A DNA stretch of 64,000 bases from Psychrobacter cibarius (GCA_030686115.1 CP131612.1:62001-126000); one strand, 5' to 3'; counted from the first letter of the stretch, positions 28,977 through 39,233 are shown. The notes: a model not told the origin generated them from the letters alone. A program made the numbers and translations.

Positions 28977-29147
28977 GAGCGTATCCTCAATTTAATAGAC
29001 TATCCTCTAAATAAGTTGAAAATGGTTGAATTTTGCCAAACATCGTCAAATAGCTTATCAATATCTCGATAATATTTGCGCTACTTTCCTTGTTTAACAG
29101 TAATTTATCTCATTTTTATCATAATTTTTTAGAGTGAGGACACGCCT
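28977..29147. mobile_element. MITE-like element, copy A
   Basis: A 171-bp non-coding element. The left end reads GAGCGTATCCTC; the right end, on the other strand, reads AGGCGTGTCCTC: imperfect terminal inverted repeats. It is flanked on both sides by TA (28975-28976 and 29148-29149). The second copy at 51385-51552 shares the ends and most of the right two-thirds, including CTTGTTT and TTTATCTCATTTTTATCA. TA duplication with GAGC-type ends resembles IS5-family (IS427-like) elements, but no transposase is present, so it would be non-autonomous. Confidence 0.75.
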
Positions 29148-29216
29148 TAGTAAATATTCGCACTGACTGTCTGTTTTTCTGCTGGTGGCAGCATACTATA
29201 GCACTTGAGAATTATT

Positions 29217-29225
29217 TGTTATACT
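29217..29225 (+). promoter_or_regulatory. Candidate extended -10 promoter of tpiA
   Basis: TGTTATACT matches the extended -10 form (TGnTATAAT) at five of six -10 positions, about 45 bp before the tpiA start. No good -35 is seen. Confidence 0.4.
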
Positions 29226-29277
29226 GGCGCGCATATTAGCCAAATTGGCAAGAATAGATGAAACAAGGTAGATGAGT

Positions 29278-30090
29278 ATGCAAGCTTGGGTAATTGGTAA
29301 TTGGAAACAAAATCCAGCAACGAGTCACGACGTCGATTTATTGTTGAATAATTTGTTGACTACGATTGATGCTAAAGAGCAAGCCGACACAGAACGGTCA
29401 AGTAGTCGCTGTCAGTTGATGGTGGCACCAAGCTGTATTCATCTGGCAGCTGTCAGTGCGCGTTTAGCTGGTAGTTCGATATTGAGTGCAGCGCAAGACG
29501 TCAGTGCGCATAGTGCCAGTGTTGGCGCTTATACGGGTGATTGCTCAGCACAGCAAATAGCAGACGCTGGGGCAACTTGGACGATACTGGGTCATTCTGA
29601 GCGTCGCCAGTATCATAGCGAGTCTCACGATACGTTATTGCAGAAAGTGACTCACGCACTCACCCAAGGTTTGGGCGTGGTATTTTGTATTGGCGAAACT
29701 CAGGCTCAATATGATGATAAGCAAACCCTTGACGTAATTGACACTCAGTTATCAGTAATAAAAGAAGTGATTACTATCCAACCAGATCTCATGTCATCAC
29801 TATCTAATCGACTGATCATTGCTTATGAGCCAGTGTGGGCGATTGGTACTGGCAAAGTCCCAACCGTGAGCGAAGTCAGTCAAACGCATCAGCATATTAA
29901 GCAAACCATCACAGGCTTTGCAGAATCACTAAAGATAATGAGTGTGCTATATGGTGGTAGTGTCAATGCGGACAATGCCGATAGCTTCGCTGCAGATCCT
30001 ATGATTGATGGGGCATTGGTTGGCGGCGCATCATTAAAGGTAGAGAGTTTTTTGGCAATTGCCAATGCCTTTAGTCGAGCTAAAGACTAG
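29278..30090 (+). CDS. tpiA: Triose-phosphate isomerase TpiA
   Basis: A 270-residue TIM-barrel glycolytic enzyme interconverting glyceraldehyde-3-phosphate and dihydroxyacetone phosphate. The active-site Lys is in GNWKQNP, His in ILGHSERRQ, the catalytic Glu and loop 6 in [13 protein letters not shown], and the phosphate-binding end in VLYGGSVN and GALVGGASL. The ATG at 29278 is preferred because AAGG lies nine bases upstream; the ATG at 29272 is only three bases from it. It is slightly longer than the usual ~250 residues because of polar inserts, for example [15 protein letters not shown]. Confidence 0.94.
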   Translation: MQAWVIGNWKQNPATSHDVDLLLNNLLTTIDAKEQADTERSSSRCQLMVAPSCIHLAAVSARLAGSSILSAAQDVSAHSASVGAYTGDCSAQQIADAGATWTILGHSERRQYHSESHDTLLQKVTHALTQGLGVVFCIGETQAQYDDKQTLDVIDTQLSVIKEVITIQPDLMSSLSNRLIIAYEPVWAIGTGKVPTVSEVSQTHQHIKQTITGFAESLKIMSVLYGGSVNADNADSFAADPMIDGALVGGASLKVESFLAIANAFSRAKD

Positions 30091-30163
30091 TCAATAAAGA
30101 TAAAACGTGCATTTCATGGCGGTCTCGATTATAAAATGTCTTTATCAGTTGGCAAAAGTAGGT

Positions 30164-30192
30164 TTAACAGTGCCCTTGCAATCGTGTACAAT
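30164..30192 (+). promoter_or_regulatory. Sigma-70 promoter upstream of secG
   Basis: TTAACA (30164-30169) and TACAAT (30187-30192) are separated by 17 bp, about 110 bp before the secG ATG. Five of six bases match consensus in each box. Confidence 0.6.
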
Positions 30193-30304
30193 GCGCCTTA
30201 TTTATATAATCGATTTGGCAGCATTACCCGTCAATTGCTATTCCTATTAACCGTAAGATTTATTTTCCGTTATCAGTCGTCATTACGCGGCAAAAGAGGC
30301 CACC

Positions 30305-30613
30305 ATGTTTACGTTTATATTAGCCCTGCATATTATCGTGGCGATTGCCATGATCGGCTTGATTTTGATACAGCATGGTAAAGGGGCAGACGCTGGAGCT
30401 TCTTTTGGCGCTGGCTCGTCAGGTACGGTCTTTGGTGCGGCAGGAACAGCGAACTTTTTAACGCGTGCGACAGCAGTATTAACAGTGATATTTTTTATCA
30501 CCAGTATGACGCTAGCCGTTCATGCGCGCAAACAGGCTGAAGATCAGTTCCGTTTAGATGCACCTGTGTCAGCACCACAAACGCCGCGTCCATTGACACA
30601 GAATCCTCAATAA
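30305..30613 (+). CDS. secG: Protein translocase subunit SecG
   Basis: A 102-residue inner-membrane protein of the SecYEG translocon with two hydrophobic helices (residues ~2-21 and ~52-71) joined by the Gly-rich loop GKGADAGASFGAGSSGTVFG, the SecG signature. The C-terminal tail is polar and Pro-rich. AGAGG precedes the ATG. It lies between tpiA and the tRNA-Leu gene, as in E. coli-type secG-leuU organisation. Confidence 0.93.
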   Translation: MFTFILALHIIVAIAMIGLILIQHGKGADAGASFGAGSSGTVFGAAGTANFLTRATAVLTVIFFITSMTLAVHARKQAEDQFRLDAPVSAPQTPRPLTQNPQ

Positions 30614-30799
30614 CTGTACTTTAAAGACACTTGCCTTTACTAGCTGTCTTTAGTCATTGCCTTTTAATTGAGGCAGCTCTTGCTATTTTAAGGCGTTAGA
30701 TTTACAATGCTTTTCTGTTTTAGCAGTCTGATTCTATCGATGCCTACCTTAAGCATCTATTATGATAGATTAGATAGTAATAGTAGAGCAGTGAAAAAT

Positions 30800-30883
30800 G
30801 CGATTGTGGTGGAATGGTAGACACGCCATCTTGAGGGGGTGGTGGCGCAAGCTGTGGGGGTTCAAGTCCCCCCAATCGCACCA
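30800..30883 (+). tRNA. tRNA-Leu (anticodon GAG)
   Basis: The acceptor arms GCGATTG (30800-30806) and CAATCGC (30873-30879) pair fully, with A73 and an encoded CCA. The anticodon loop TTGAGGG sits between CCATC and GGTGG arms and gives GAG. There is a long variable arm as expected for a class II tRNA. Reads CUU/CUC codons. Same position as leuU upstream of the metY-nusA cluster in E. coli. Confidence 0.95.
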
Positions 30884-30963
30884 AGTTTTTAAAGTTGTAA
30901 CGTATTAAGTACGGCGTTAGTAATATAGGTAAGAAATTTAGTTTAATTTATTTAAAATAAAGA

Positions 30964-30992
30964 TTGACACTTATATAAAACCCCCATATAAT
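30964..30992 (+). promoter_or_regulatory. Consensus sigma-70 promoter of the tRNA-fMet gene and downstream cluster
   Basis: TTGACA (30964-30969) and TATAAT (30987-30992) are separated by exactly 17 bp, 16 bp upstream of the tRNA. A perfect match to both boxes suggests a very strong promoter that may also feed rimP-nusA-infB. Confidence 0.92.
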
Positions 30993-31008
30993 ACGCACCA
31001 TAGATTGA

Positions 31009-31085
<77 letters not shown>

Positions 31086-31531
31086 CTTTTTATACTGATG
31101 TTTTGTACACTAAATTTGTCAGTAACGATTAGCCCACCATTATGTTTGTGGGTTTTTTTGTATCTGACGGTCAGTGGTATCGCGGTATCTATCCTACTTA
31201 TGCTAAGCTCTAGTTCTATAGAGTGCGATATTATTCGTTATTGGTTGTCACCTGCCGCTATCGGCGCGCTGCTTCTTAAGCACACTATCCTTTATTCCTC
31301 ACTCCTTTATCGATAGTACTGCTTTGTGAATAATAAAAGCATTGTCTGGCTGAGCTTGATGTTTTTTGTGCTCATCCCTATATAAGCGCATATCATATAA
31401 AATAATATGTTTGTGATTTAAGATAATATAATGACTGTGTCTCTTACTAATAAATAAATTTCATGAGTGAGCGACAATTACGCGGTTTACTAAGTACGAT
31501 AGATACGTGAATAGGAAAAGATAAATAGATT
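31086..31531. other. Spacer between tRNA-fMet and rimP
   Basis: 446 bp, AT-rich, with no terminator obvious right after the tRNA. A TATAAT at 31427 lacks a -35 partner. A weak ORF overlapping the tRNA gene is not credible. It is probably the transcribed leader of the rimP-nusA-infB operon. Confidence 0.5.
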
Positions 31532-32032
31532 ATGAAGCTTTCAACCAAAGTTACAGAACTGACCAATATTATTGCTCCTGCCGTCGCGGCTTGCGATGTG
31601 GCATTATGGGGTATCGAGTTTGCACCGCAAGGCAATCGCTCTTTATTACGCATTTATATTGAAGCATTGCCAGAAGAGCAGGCCCAAAATAAACAAGTAA
31701 CCATTGAAAACTGTGCAGCAGTGAACCATCAAGTGAGCGGTATTCTTGAGGTTCATGATCCGATTGCTGGTGAGTTTATCTTAGAAGTTTCTTCACCAGG
31801 TTTCGACCGTGCATTCTTTTCCGATGAGCAGATGCATGCCTATGTTGGTCAAACCGTCAGCTTGCGTTTAATACAAGCGATTGGTGAAGGTGATCAAAAA
31901 CGTCGCAAAGCGACAGGTACTTTAGATAGTATCGATGCAAATGTCTTAAATCTGACATCAAGCGATGGTCAGCAGTTTGAGATTGCACTGAGTAATATTG
32001 ATAAAGCCAATTTGATTTATGAAGATGCCTAA
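31532..32032 (+). CDS. rimP: Ribosome maturation factor RimP
   Basis: A 166-residue cytosolic factor needed for 30S maturation. The family pattern is clear: VALWGIEFAPQGNRSLLRIYIE, VTIENCAAVNHQVSGILEVHDPI, YILEVSSPG-type segment (EFILEVSSPGFDRAFF) and the C-terminal SH3-like domain ending in IALSNIDKANLIYE. It is followed by nusA after 158 bp, the standard order. Confidence 0.94.
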   Translation: MKLSTKVTELTNIIAPAVAACDVALWGIEFAPQGNRSLLRIYIEALPEEQAQNKQVTIENCAAVNHQVSGILEVHDPIAGEFILEVSSPGFDRAFFSDEQMHAYVGQTVSLRLIQAIGEGDQKRRKATGTLDSIDANVLNLTSSDGQQFEIALSNIDKANLIYEDA

Positions 32033-32190
32033 GCTTTTGTACAGCTTGGTTTGATTTGACAACTTGAAGTAACAAATCATTCATCAATATTTTAATATCC
32101 AAACAGCTTATATAGCTTACGGTGAAAATATAATAGTAATACACAAATTATAAAATTTAAGTCAATTAAAAATGATAGGACAGGTATAGC

Positions 32191-33675
32191 ATGAGTCGTG
32201 AAATCTTAACGGTAGTAGAAACTGTCAGTAATGAAAAGGGCTTAAATCCTGAAGATATCTTTGAAGCGATAGAAGATGCTTTGGTGGTATCGACTAAGAA
32301 AAAAGTATACACCGAACAGCCAGAAGTGGCAGTACGGGTTGCTATCGACCGTACAACGGGCGATTACGATACTTATCGTTACTGGACAGTGGTTGCAGAT
32401 GAAGACCATGAAATGCCTGCTTGTCAGCTAGCCATCAGCGATCTTGATCCAGAAGAATGGTCAATCGGCGATGTCAAAGAAGAACAGATTGAATCGATTG
32501 AGTTTGGTCGTATTGCTGCGACTCAAGCCAAACAAGTCATCATCCAAAAGATTCGTGAAGCTGAGCGTAATTTAGTAGCAGATGCTTTTGAGCCACGTGT
32601 TGGCGAGATGATGTATGGCGAAGTCAAAAAGCAGACTCGTGATGGCTATATCATTGATCTAGGTGACAATGCCGAAGGCTATTTGTCACGTGATCAGATG
32701 CTGCCGCGTGAGCAATTACGTGCAAAATCACGTATCAATGCCATTTTGTATCATGTAAACCGTGAAAACCGCGGCGCTCAGTTGCTACTGTCTCGTACTC
32801 ATCCTGAAATGCTTTCAGCATTGATGCAAAAAGAAGTGCCTGAAATTGCCGAACAAATTATTGAAATCCGCAACGTCGCGCGCTTGCCGGGTACTCGTGC
32901 TAAAATAGCTGTGAAAACCAACGATCATCGTATCGATCCAGTTGGCGCTTGTATTGGTATGCGTGGTACACGTATCCAAGCCGTCCAGCAGGAGCTTGAT
33001 GGCGAACGCATTGATGTTGTGGTGTGGTCAGATGATCCAGCACAGTTCATTATCAGTGCTTTAGAGCCAGCTGACGTCAGTAGCATCATCTTGGATGAAG
33101 ATACGCAGACAGCTGATATTATCTTTAGCACCAACGATCAGTTGGCGCGTGCGATCGGTTCACAAGGTCAAAACGTACGTTTGGCGTCTGAGCTAACTGG
33201 TTATAAGCTTAATATGATGCTAGAAGAAGAATATCAGCAGCGTCAACAAAACGAATCGAAAGCCTTTATCGAATTATTCTATGAACGTTTAGAAGTGGAT
33301 AAAGACTTAGCACAAGCACTTGTCGATATTGGTTTTACCAGTATTGAAGAAGTGGCTTACGTACCAGTTGAAACCTTTTATGATATTGAAGGTCTAGACG
33401 ATGAAGCAATTGAGATGATTCAAGAGCGTGCAAAAGAAGTGGTCATCGCTGATGAGCTGGTCAAACAACAGAACATGAAAGAGCCAAGTCAAGAGCTACA
33501 AGAGCTTGAAGGTATGACAGTCAATTGGGCCTATAAAATGGCACAAAAAGACATTATTACCGTTGATGATTTGGCAGAACAAGCAGTCTTCGATCTCGAA
33601 GATATCGAAGGTTTAGACTCTGAAACCGCAGGAAAACTCATCATGAAAGCTCGGGAATCTTGGTTCAATGAATAA
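32191..33675 (+). CDS. nusA: Transcription termination/antitermination factor NusA
   Basis: A 494-residue RNA polymerase-associated factor controlling pausing, termination and antitermination. Order: N-terminal RNAP-binding domain (~1-125), S1 domain (GEVKKQTRDGYIIDLGDNAEGYLS), KH domains (DPVGACIGMRGTRIQAVQQEL and ARAIGSQGQNVRLASELTG), and two C-terminal acidic-repeat (helix-hairpin-helix) modules as in E. coli. Length matches E. coli NusA (495). Confidence 0.96.
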   Translation: MSREILTVVETVSNEKGLNPEDIFEAIEDALVVSTKKKVYTEQPEVAVRVAIDRTTGDYDTYRYWTVVADEDHEMPACQLAISDLDPEEWSIGDVKEEQIESIEFGRIAATQAKQVIIQKIREAERNLVADAFEPRVGEMMYGEVKKQTRDGYIIDLGDNAEGYLSRDQMLPREQLRAKSRINAILYHVNRENRGAQLLLSRTHPEMLSALMQKEVPEIAEQIIEIRNVARLPGTRAKIAVKTNDHRIDPVGACIGMRGTRIQAVQQELDGERIDVVVWSDDPAQFIISALEPADVSSIILDEDTQTADIIFSTNDQLARAIGSQGQNVRLASELTGYKLNMMLEEEYQQRQQNESKAFIELFYERLEVDKDLAQALVDIGFTSIEEVAYVPVETFYDIEGLDDEAIEMIQERAKEVVIADELVKQQNMKEPSQELQELEGMTVNWAYKMAQKDIITVDDLAEQAVFDLEDIEGLDSETAGKLIMKARESWFNE

Positions 33676-33826
33676 GCGGTAACTGCATATCGCTGTCTTT
33701 TAGTGATATGCTATCGATAATAAAGTGCTGGTGTCAAAGCAGTACCAATACCAGCCTTACCCCAATCATTTGTAGCCAACAACTGAATTGAACATATAGC
33801 AAATAATAGACAGTAGGTGATAATAA

Positions 33827-36553
33827 ATGGCAGATAAGACCGTCAAAGAACTGGCAGATATGGTAGGCAAAACCGCAAGTGCTGTACAACAGCAATTGGT
33901 AGATGCTGGACTGCCTGCTCGTGCAGAGGGTGACCTAGTCACTGAGCTTGAGCAAGAGAAGTTGGTGACGTATTTAAAGCAAAGTCATGGTCAGCAAGAA
34001 AAGCGTCGTATTAGTCTTAAATCTAAGACAACTAGCACTGCGCGCGTGACCGGCTCTTCAGGTAAATCTAAGAGCGTCAATGTGGAAGTGCGTAAAAAGA
34101 AAGTATTTGAAAAGCCTGATCCAGAAAAAATGGCTGAAGAGTTGGCTGCGCGTGAGCAAGCGATGATTGAGTCGCAAGAACGTGCTGCTAAAGATGCTGA
34201 AGAGCGTGCTGCTACCAAGAAAAAATCTGAAGAACGTCAAGCTGCAACCTTGGCTGCAATGCGTGCAAGCTTAGGCTCTAGCAAAAAGTCAGATGATAAA
34301 AACGACGATATCTCAACCTCAGTGGTTGTGAAAAAAGGTGGCAAAACCACTGTCGAAGTCAAACCTAAAGACCAACCGAAGAAAAAAGTTGCAGCGACGA
34401 AACCGAAAGTTGAAACGGCGGTTGAGCGTAAAGCGCGCGAAATGCGTGAGAAAGAAGAAGCTCGTTTACGTGAAATCGAAACAGAAACACGCCGTGCTCA
34501 AGCTGAAGAAGCACAGAAACGTACGCTTGAACAAATGCGTAAAATGGCTGGAAAATATACAGATCAGCCTGCTTCTGAAGTTCGTAAAGATGAGCCACTC
34601 GCTGAAGGTTTGGTTGGTGATGCCTTAGAAGAATCATTTGAAAAAGAACGTCGTGAAATCAAGCGTGGCACCAGTAGTACTAGTGCTCGTGGCCGTGGTC
34701 GTCGTAAGAATCAAGATGAGCGTGAAATCAAAAACCGTAAAAACGGTTTGCGTTCAACGCAAGCATCACAGCATAAGTTCGAAAAACCTGTTGAAAAAAT
34801 TGTTTACGATGTTGAGATTAGTGAACAAATTACCGTCGCAGATCTTGCTCAACGTATGGCAGTTAAAGCGCGCGAAGTCACCAAATTGCTTATGAAAATG
34901 GGTGAGATGGCTCGTGAGTCAGATACGATTGATCAAGCGACAGCAAGTTTGCTCGTTGAAGAGATGGGTCACAATCCAGTACTAGTTAGTGATACTAAGG
35001 TTGAAGACGATCTACAAGACGCCGTTGATGAGCGTAGCAGTAACGTTCAAACTCGTCCGCCAGTAGTCACGATCATGGGTCACGTCGATCACGGTAAGAC
35101 ATCATTACTTGATAAAATTCGTGAAACAAAAGTGGCAACTGGTGAAGCGGGTGGTATTACTCAGCATATCGGTGCTTATCACGTTAAAACCGATCGTGGT
35201 GTGATTACCTTCCTTGATACTCCAGGTCACGCGGCCTTTAGTGCTATGCGTTCACGCGGTGCACAGGCGACTGATATTGTTGTGTTAGTTGTTGCCGCTG
35301 ATGATGGTATGATGCCGCAAACAGCAGAAGCTATTGATCATGCCCGTGCTGCTGGTACGCCAATTATCGTTGCAATCAATAAAATGGATAAGCCAAGCGC
35401 TGATCCAGATCGCGTCCTTAATGAATTGACTGCTAAAGAAGTCGTCTCAGAAGAGTGGGGCGGCGATACCCCAATGGCTCGCATCTCAGCCAAAACCGGC
35501 GATGGTATTGATGAGCTGTTAGAACTTATTAGCCTACAAGCTGAACTAATGGAGCTAGAAGCACCGTTAGATGGCGCTGCTCAAGGTGTGGTCATTGAAT
35601 CAAGACTTGAAAAAGGGCGCGGTCCTGTTGTTAGTGTCTTAGTTAAAAAAGGCACATTGAAGCAAGGCGACTTGGTCTTGGCAGGCGAGCATTATGGTAA
35701 AGTTCGTGCGATGACTGATGAACATGGTAAGCGTATTCAATCAGCGGGTCCTTCTATCCCTGTAGAAATTTTAGGCCTACCTGAAACGCCAGCAGCTGGC
35801 AGCGAGTTCTTAGTCTTAACTGACGAGAAAAAAGCTCGTGAAGTGGCAGAGTTTAGAAGTAACCGTGAGCGTGAGCGTCAACTTGAACGTCAGAATGCCA
35901 TGCGTTTAGAAAGCATGTTTGATCAGATGGAACAAGGTGATGTGTCATTCTTGAATATCGTATTGAAAACCGATGTTCGTGGTTCGCTTGAAGCACTACT
36001 TTCTGCATTGAATGAGCTATCAACTGATGAAGTTAAAGTCAGAGTAATCAGCTCAGGCGTCGGTCCTATCTCTGAATCTGATGTGACACTTGCAGAATCT
36101 AGCGAAGCGGTATTGTTAGGTTTCAACGTTCGTGCTGATGCGACCGCGCGTCGCAAAGCAGACGCCGCTAACATGGATATCCGTTATTACAGCGTTATCT
36201 ATGGTTTGATTGATGATGTCAAAGCAGCTATGAGTGGTATGCTTGCGCCAGAACATCGTGAGAAAATTCTTGGTGTTGCAGACGTTCGTGAAGTATTCCG
36301 TTCTAGTAAGTTCGGTGCTGCTGCTGGTTGTATGGTGGTTGAAGGTACAATTTATCGCAACAAACCTATCCGCGTATTGCGTGATGACCAAGTTATCTTT
36401 ACCGGTCAATTGCAATCATTGCGTCGCTATAAAGAAGACGTTAATGAAGTACGTACTGGTATGGAATGTGGTATGGCTGTTCGTGGCTATGATGTCGAAG
36501 CTGGCGATAAGATCGAAGTCTTTGAAATCCAAGAGTTTGCACGTACTATCTAA
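33827..36553 (+). CDS. infB: Translation initiation factor IF-2
   Basis: A 908-residue GTPase that delivers fMet-tRNA to the 30S P site and promotes subunit joining. IF2_N domain at residues ~1-50, then a long, charged, Lys/Glu/Ala-rich helical region (~50-330) and a second IF2_N-like domain (~325-380). The G domain has GHVDHGKTS (~418), [12 protein letters not shown] and ISAKTGDG; domains II-IV follow to EIQEFARTI. Variability is confined to the linker. An internal start for a shorter IF2 isoform, known in E. coli, cannot be judged here. Confidence 0.96.
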   Translation: MADKTVKELADMVGKTASAVQQQLVDAGLPARAEGDLVTELEQEKLVTYLKQSHGQQEKRRISLKSKTTSTARVTGSSGKSKSVNVEVRKKKVFEKPDPEKMAEELAAREQAMIESQERAAKDAEERAATKKKSEERQAATLAAMRASLGSSKKSDDKNDDISTSVVVKKGGKTTVEVKPKDQPKKKVAATKPKVETAVERKAREMREKEEARLREIETETRRAQAEEAQKRTLEQMRKMAGKYTDQPASEVRKDEPLAEGLVGDALEESFEKERREIKRGTSSTSARGRGRRKNQDEREIKNRKNGLRSTQASQHKFEKPVEKIVYDVEISEQITVADLAQRMAVKAREVTKLLMKMGEMARESDTIDQATASLLVEEMGHNPVLVSDTKVEDDLQDAVDERSSNVQTRPPVVTIMGHVDHGKTSLLDKIRETKVATGEAGGITQHIGAYHVKTDRGVITFLDTPGHAAFSAMRSRGAQATDIVVLVVAADDGMMPQTAEAIDHARAAGTPIIVAINKMDKPSADPDRVLNELTAKEVVSEEWGGDTPMARISAKTGDGIDELLELISLQAELMELEAPLDGAAQGVVIESRLEKGRGPVVSVLVKKGTLKQGDLVLAGEHYGKVRAMTDEHGKRIQSAGPSIPVEILGLPETPAAGSEFLVLTDEKKAREVAEFRSNRERERQLERQNAMRLESMFDQMEQGDVSFLNIVLKTDVRGSLEALLSALNELSTDEVKVRVISSGVGPISESDVTLAESSEAVLLGFNVRADATARRKADAANMDIRYYSVIYGLIDDVKAAMSGMLAPEHREKILGVADVREVFRSSKFGAAAGCMVVEGTIYRNKPIRVLRDDQVIFTGQLQSLRRYKEDVNEVRTGMECGMAVRGYDVEAGDKIEVFEIQEFARTI

Positions 36554-36641
36554 CGTTACAGTTCGATAGCAGGATATCTAATCATGCAATATGCTTAATC
36601 AGCTGAGCAGATTAGTATCTTCTTAATATCTAGCTGTACTT

Positions 36642-36675
36642 AGGCCTAACAGGTACATCCTGCTAGGCCTTTTTT
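36642..36675 (+). terminator. Hairpin terminator between infB and rbfA
   Basis: AGGCCTA (36642-36648) pairs with TAGGCCT (36664-36670), extended by CAGG/CCTG across one internal mismatch; loop TACAT; followed by TTTTTT. As rbfA-truB lie beyond it, it probably acts as a partial terminator. Confidence 0.8.
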
Positions 36676-36756
36676 ACCAACTATTAGTCCTAAAATTTGT
36701 TAATAAGCCAATATATCAATCAGTGAAAATAAGCCATATTAAAGTAAGGTAACAAT

Positions 36757-37161
36757 ATGAACCAACGTCTACAACGCTTAGCCGACCAAATTCAGCGTGA
36801 GCTTGCTGTTCTCATTCGTGATGCAGTCAATGACCCTCGTTTGACTGGTTTTGTCACTATTTCTAGTGTCAAGGTTAGTCCTGACCTAGGATATGCTGAT
36901 GTCTATGTCACCATCATGGAGCCTGAGCTTAATGATTCCATGAATAAGACCAATCATGAAGAGAGTATCAAAGTACTTAATAAAGCGGCGGGTTTTTTGC
37001 GCACCGAATTAAGCCACAGCCTAAAAACACGTACCACACCACGCTTGCGTTTTCATTATGACGAAGTGACTGCTCGTGGTAATTACATGATGGATTTAAT
37101 CAGTAAAGCAGTTATTAAGACTGAAGAAAATGAGTCTGACGAGCAAGAAAACGAAGAGTAG
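36757..37161 (+). CDS. rbfA: 30S ribosome-binding factor RbfA
   Basis: A 134-residue KH-fold protein for late 16S processing and cold adaptation. Family landmarks: RLADQIQRELAVLIRDAVNDPRL, TISSVKVSPDLGYADVYVT, and the C-terminal LRFHYDEVTARGNYM. It has an acidic tail (EENESDEQENEE). AAGGTAAC precedes the ATG. truB begins 16 bp beyond its stop. Confidence 0.94.
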   Translation: MNQRLQRLADQIQRELAVLIRDAVNDPRLTGFVTISSVKVSPDLGYADVYVTIMEPELNDSMNKTNHEESIKVLNKAAGFLRTELSHSLKTRTTPRLRFHYDEVTARGNYMMDLISKAVIKTEENESDEQENEE

Positions 37162-37177
37162 AAGGGTAAAAGTCGTT

Positions 37178-38257
37178 ATGTCTATCGCATCTACGCAAGC
37201 GGATAAAAAGTCTAGTAATCACCCTAACAAGATTAAAGTCTCGGGTGTTATTTTAGTTGATAAACCCAAAGGCATGACTTCACAGCAAGTGGTGTCAAAG
37301 GTGAAGTATCTTTTTAAGTCGCCAAATCATGAAAGTAAAAAAGCGGGGCACACAGGGACACTTGATCCAATGGCAACCGGTCTATTGCCGATTTGTATGG
37401 GTGAAGCGACGAAATTTAGTCATTATCAGCTAGATGCAGATAAATCTTATCAAGCAACTATTCTACTTGGTGGTCAAACTGATACGGGTGATGCCGATGG
37501 TCAAATCGTTGCACAAGCACCCATTCCAAAATTTGATGATGTGCTTTTAGACAAAGTCGCCCAGCAGTTTTTAGGTGCTCAGCAGCAGATACCACCGATG
37601 TATTCTGCACTAAAAAAAGATGGCAAAAAACTCTATGAGTATGCTCGTGCGGGAATTGAGGTAGAACGAGCGCCTAGAGGTATTGTAATCAAGGCCATTG
37701 ATTTAAAAGCGCTTGATCATGAGAAAATTCAATTGACAGTGACCTGTACTAAAGGGACTTATGTGCGTGTACTCGGTGAAGACATCGCTAAAGCGATGGG
37801 TACATTAGGGCATTTGACTGCATTACGCCGTACGCAGGTTGGTGATTTTAAAATCAATGATGCGATTACTTTGTCAGACTTGGAAGTATTAGCGTTTGAT
37901 AACAGGCAAGAGCAATTAATGCCGGTAGATGCTTGCATTAATATTGAAGCTGAGATGGTATTGACGGTTGAGCAGTGTGAGCGTATACACATGGGTCAAC
38001 GTTTGAATGTATTTGAGCAACTGACAGACAGTCTGCGCGACTATATTTCAACTAGTATCAGTCATCAGTCGTCTGTGTCAGAAAACAACGATATTCAACT
38101 AGATAGTGATATGGTTAATAGTGAAGATGACCAACAACCCTTGATCCATGAGATTCCAGCTGATATTCGTTTGATAAATCAGCAAGGTCAGTTTCTTGGA
38201 TTGGGTGCCGTAAGTCTCAACGGTAGATTGCAGCCTAAAAAATTAATCCAGCGTTAA
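37178..38257 (+). CDS. truB: tRNA pseudouridine(55) synthase TruB
   Basis: A 359-residue enzyme making pseudouridine 55 in the T arm of tRNAs. Visible: SGVILVDKPKGMTSQQVV, the catalytic GHTGTLDPMATGLLPI with Asp, YQATILLGGQTDTGDADG, and TCTKGTYVRVLGEDIA. It is ~45 residues longer than E. coli TruB owing to a polar insertion near the C-terminus (around SSVSENNDIQLDSDMVNSED). ATG 37178 with AGAAGGG upstream is preferred over the in-frame ATG at 37130 that overlaps rbfA. Confidence 0.94.
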   Translation: MSIASTQADKKSSNHPNKIKVSGVILVDKPKGMTSQQVVSKVKYLFKSPNHESKKAGHTGTLDPMATGLLPICMGEATKFSHYQLDADKSYQATILLGGQTDTGDADGQIVAQAPIPKFDDVLLDKVAQQFLGAQQQIPPMYSALKKDGKKLYEYARAGIEVERAPRGIVIKAIDLKALDHEKIQLTVTCTKGTYVRVLGEDIAKAMGTLGHLTALRRTQVGDFKINDAITLSDLEVLAFDNRQEQLMPVDACINIEAEMVLTVEQCERIHMGQRLNVFEQLTDSLRDYISTSISHQSSVSENNDIQLDSDMVNSEDDQQPLIHEIPADIRLINQQGQFLGLGAVSLNGRLQPKKLIQR

Positions 38258-38633
38258 TGTTACGGTTCTTATATAACCCTCGTTTAAACACGATTTAGCT
38301 TACTAATAGTTTACACTAATCACATATCCTCACATTTTATTGCAGGTTTCACCTATGGTGGAACCTGTTTTTTTTGTACTTTAGATCTACCGGATAGGAA
38401 GTCTGGATAGAAAAATAAATCGAACTAAGACTCTAAGAATAAGAACATAAAAAAATAATAAGATAAAAAGTCATATATCAAAAATAAAAACTAGGTTCGA
38501 AAGAGAATATTTAATAGGAACAAGATGGGTCAGAGGAAGACTCTACAGCCAATAATAACAACGACTCATAAAAATAAAGTATGAATAATAAAACAACTAA
38601 AATAAAATCACTCATAACGAAAAAAGGAATATC
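38258..38633. other. Terminator plus A-rich leader upstream of the pfpI-like gene
   Basis: A 376-bp gap. The first part carries the truB terminator. From ~38400 to 38630 the + strand is strikingly A- and purine-rich with few C residues, suggesting an unstructured leader. No ORF or clear promoter was found. Confidence 0.5.
38343..38375 (+). terminator. Terminator after truB
   Basis: An 11-bp stem, 38343-38353 with 38357-38367, with loop TAT and one G-U pair, followed by T8. Strong intrinsic terminator. Confidence 0.9.
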
Positions 38634-39158
38634 ATGAAAACCATCGCTTTTTTACTACACAATAACTTCGAGCAAGCAGAATACGAAGAGGTTAATAATC
38701 AACTCAAAAATAAAGGTTACAAGACACTTCTTATAACCACAAATAAAGAAAAAGAAGTGCAAGCCATGCAGCAAGATGTAGACAAAGGCGACACCTTTAT
38801 TGCTGATATTTTTGCAAAAGACGCAAGCATTTCTGATTATGATGCGTTGGTACTACCAGGTGGTACTGTCAATGCGGATACGATTCGTGGCAATGAAGAG
38901 GCTCATAGTATTATCAATGCTATCAATGATGCAGGCAAGCCATTAGCTGTCATTTGCCATGCTCCTTGGGCACTTATCAATACAGGTATTGCCAAAGGTA
39001 AAACACTCACTGCTTATCATACGCTACAGATAGATTTAGAAAATGCTGGTGCAAAATTTGTAGATCAAACAGTACAGGTAGACGGTAATTTGATTACCTC
39101 ACGTAATCCAGATGATATCAGCAATTTCGTTGATGCTATTGATAAGGCATTATCTTAA
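38634..39158 (+). CDS. DJ-1/PfpI family protein
   Basis: A 174-residue class I glutamine-amidotransferase-like protein of the PfpI/YhbO group. The nucleophile elbow is LAVICHAPW with Cys followed by His; ALVLPGG (as DALVLPGGTVNADTIRG) forms the preceding strand, and the C-terminal NLITSRNPDDISNF is typical. Members are stress-protective, with reported glyoxalase or deglycase activity whose physiological relevance is debated. It interrupts the truB-rpsO neighbourhood; two small hydrophilic-protein genes follow, which suggests a stress-response insert. Confidence 0.88.
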   Translation: MKTIAFLLHNNFEQAEYEEVNNQLKNKGYKTLLITTNKEKEVQAMQQDVDKGDTFIADIFAKDASISDYDALVLPGGTVNADTIRGNEEAHSIINAINDAGKPLAVICHAPWALINTGIAKGKTLTAYHTLQIDLENAGAKFVDQTVQVDGNLITSRNPDDISNFVDAIDKALS

Positions 39159-39233
39159 TTTTTCTACCCACTTACTGAGTAATTAATTATTTATATTTCT
39201 TAAACATTCACAACTGTAACCGAGGAAAACATT

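Larger units (their letters stand above)
28640..29277. other. Intergenic region between pilB and tpiA containing a MITE-like element
   Basis: About 638 bp between divergent genes. The region 28977-29147 is a MITE-like element listed separately. An extended -10 (TGTTATACT, 29217-29225) sits before tpiA. The first ~330 bp next to pilB hold nothing recognisable. Confidence 0.55.

Noticed and set aside
36642..36675. The infB-rbfA hairpin as the end of the nusA-infB operon
   Set aside because: rbfA-truB continue on the same strand in the conserved order, so full termination is unlikely; kept as a probable partial terminator.
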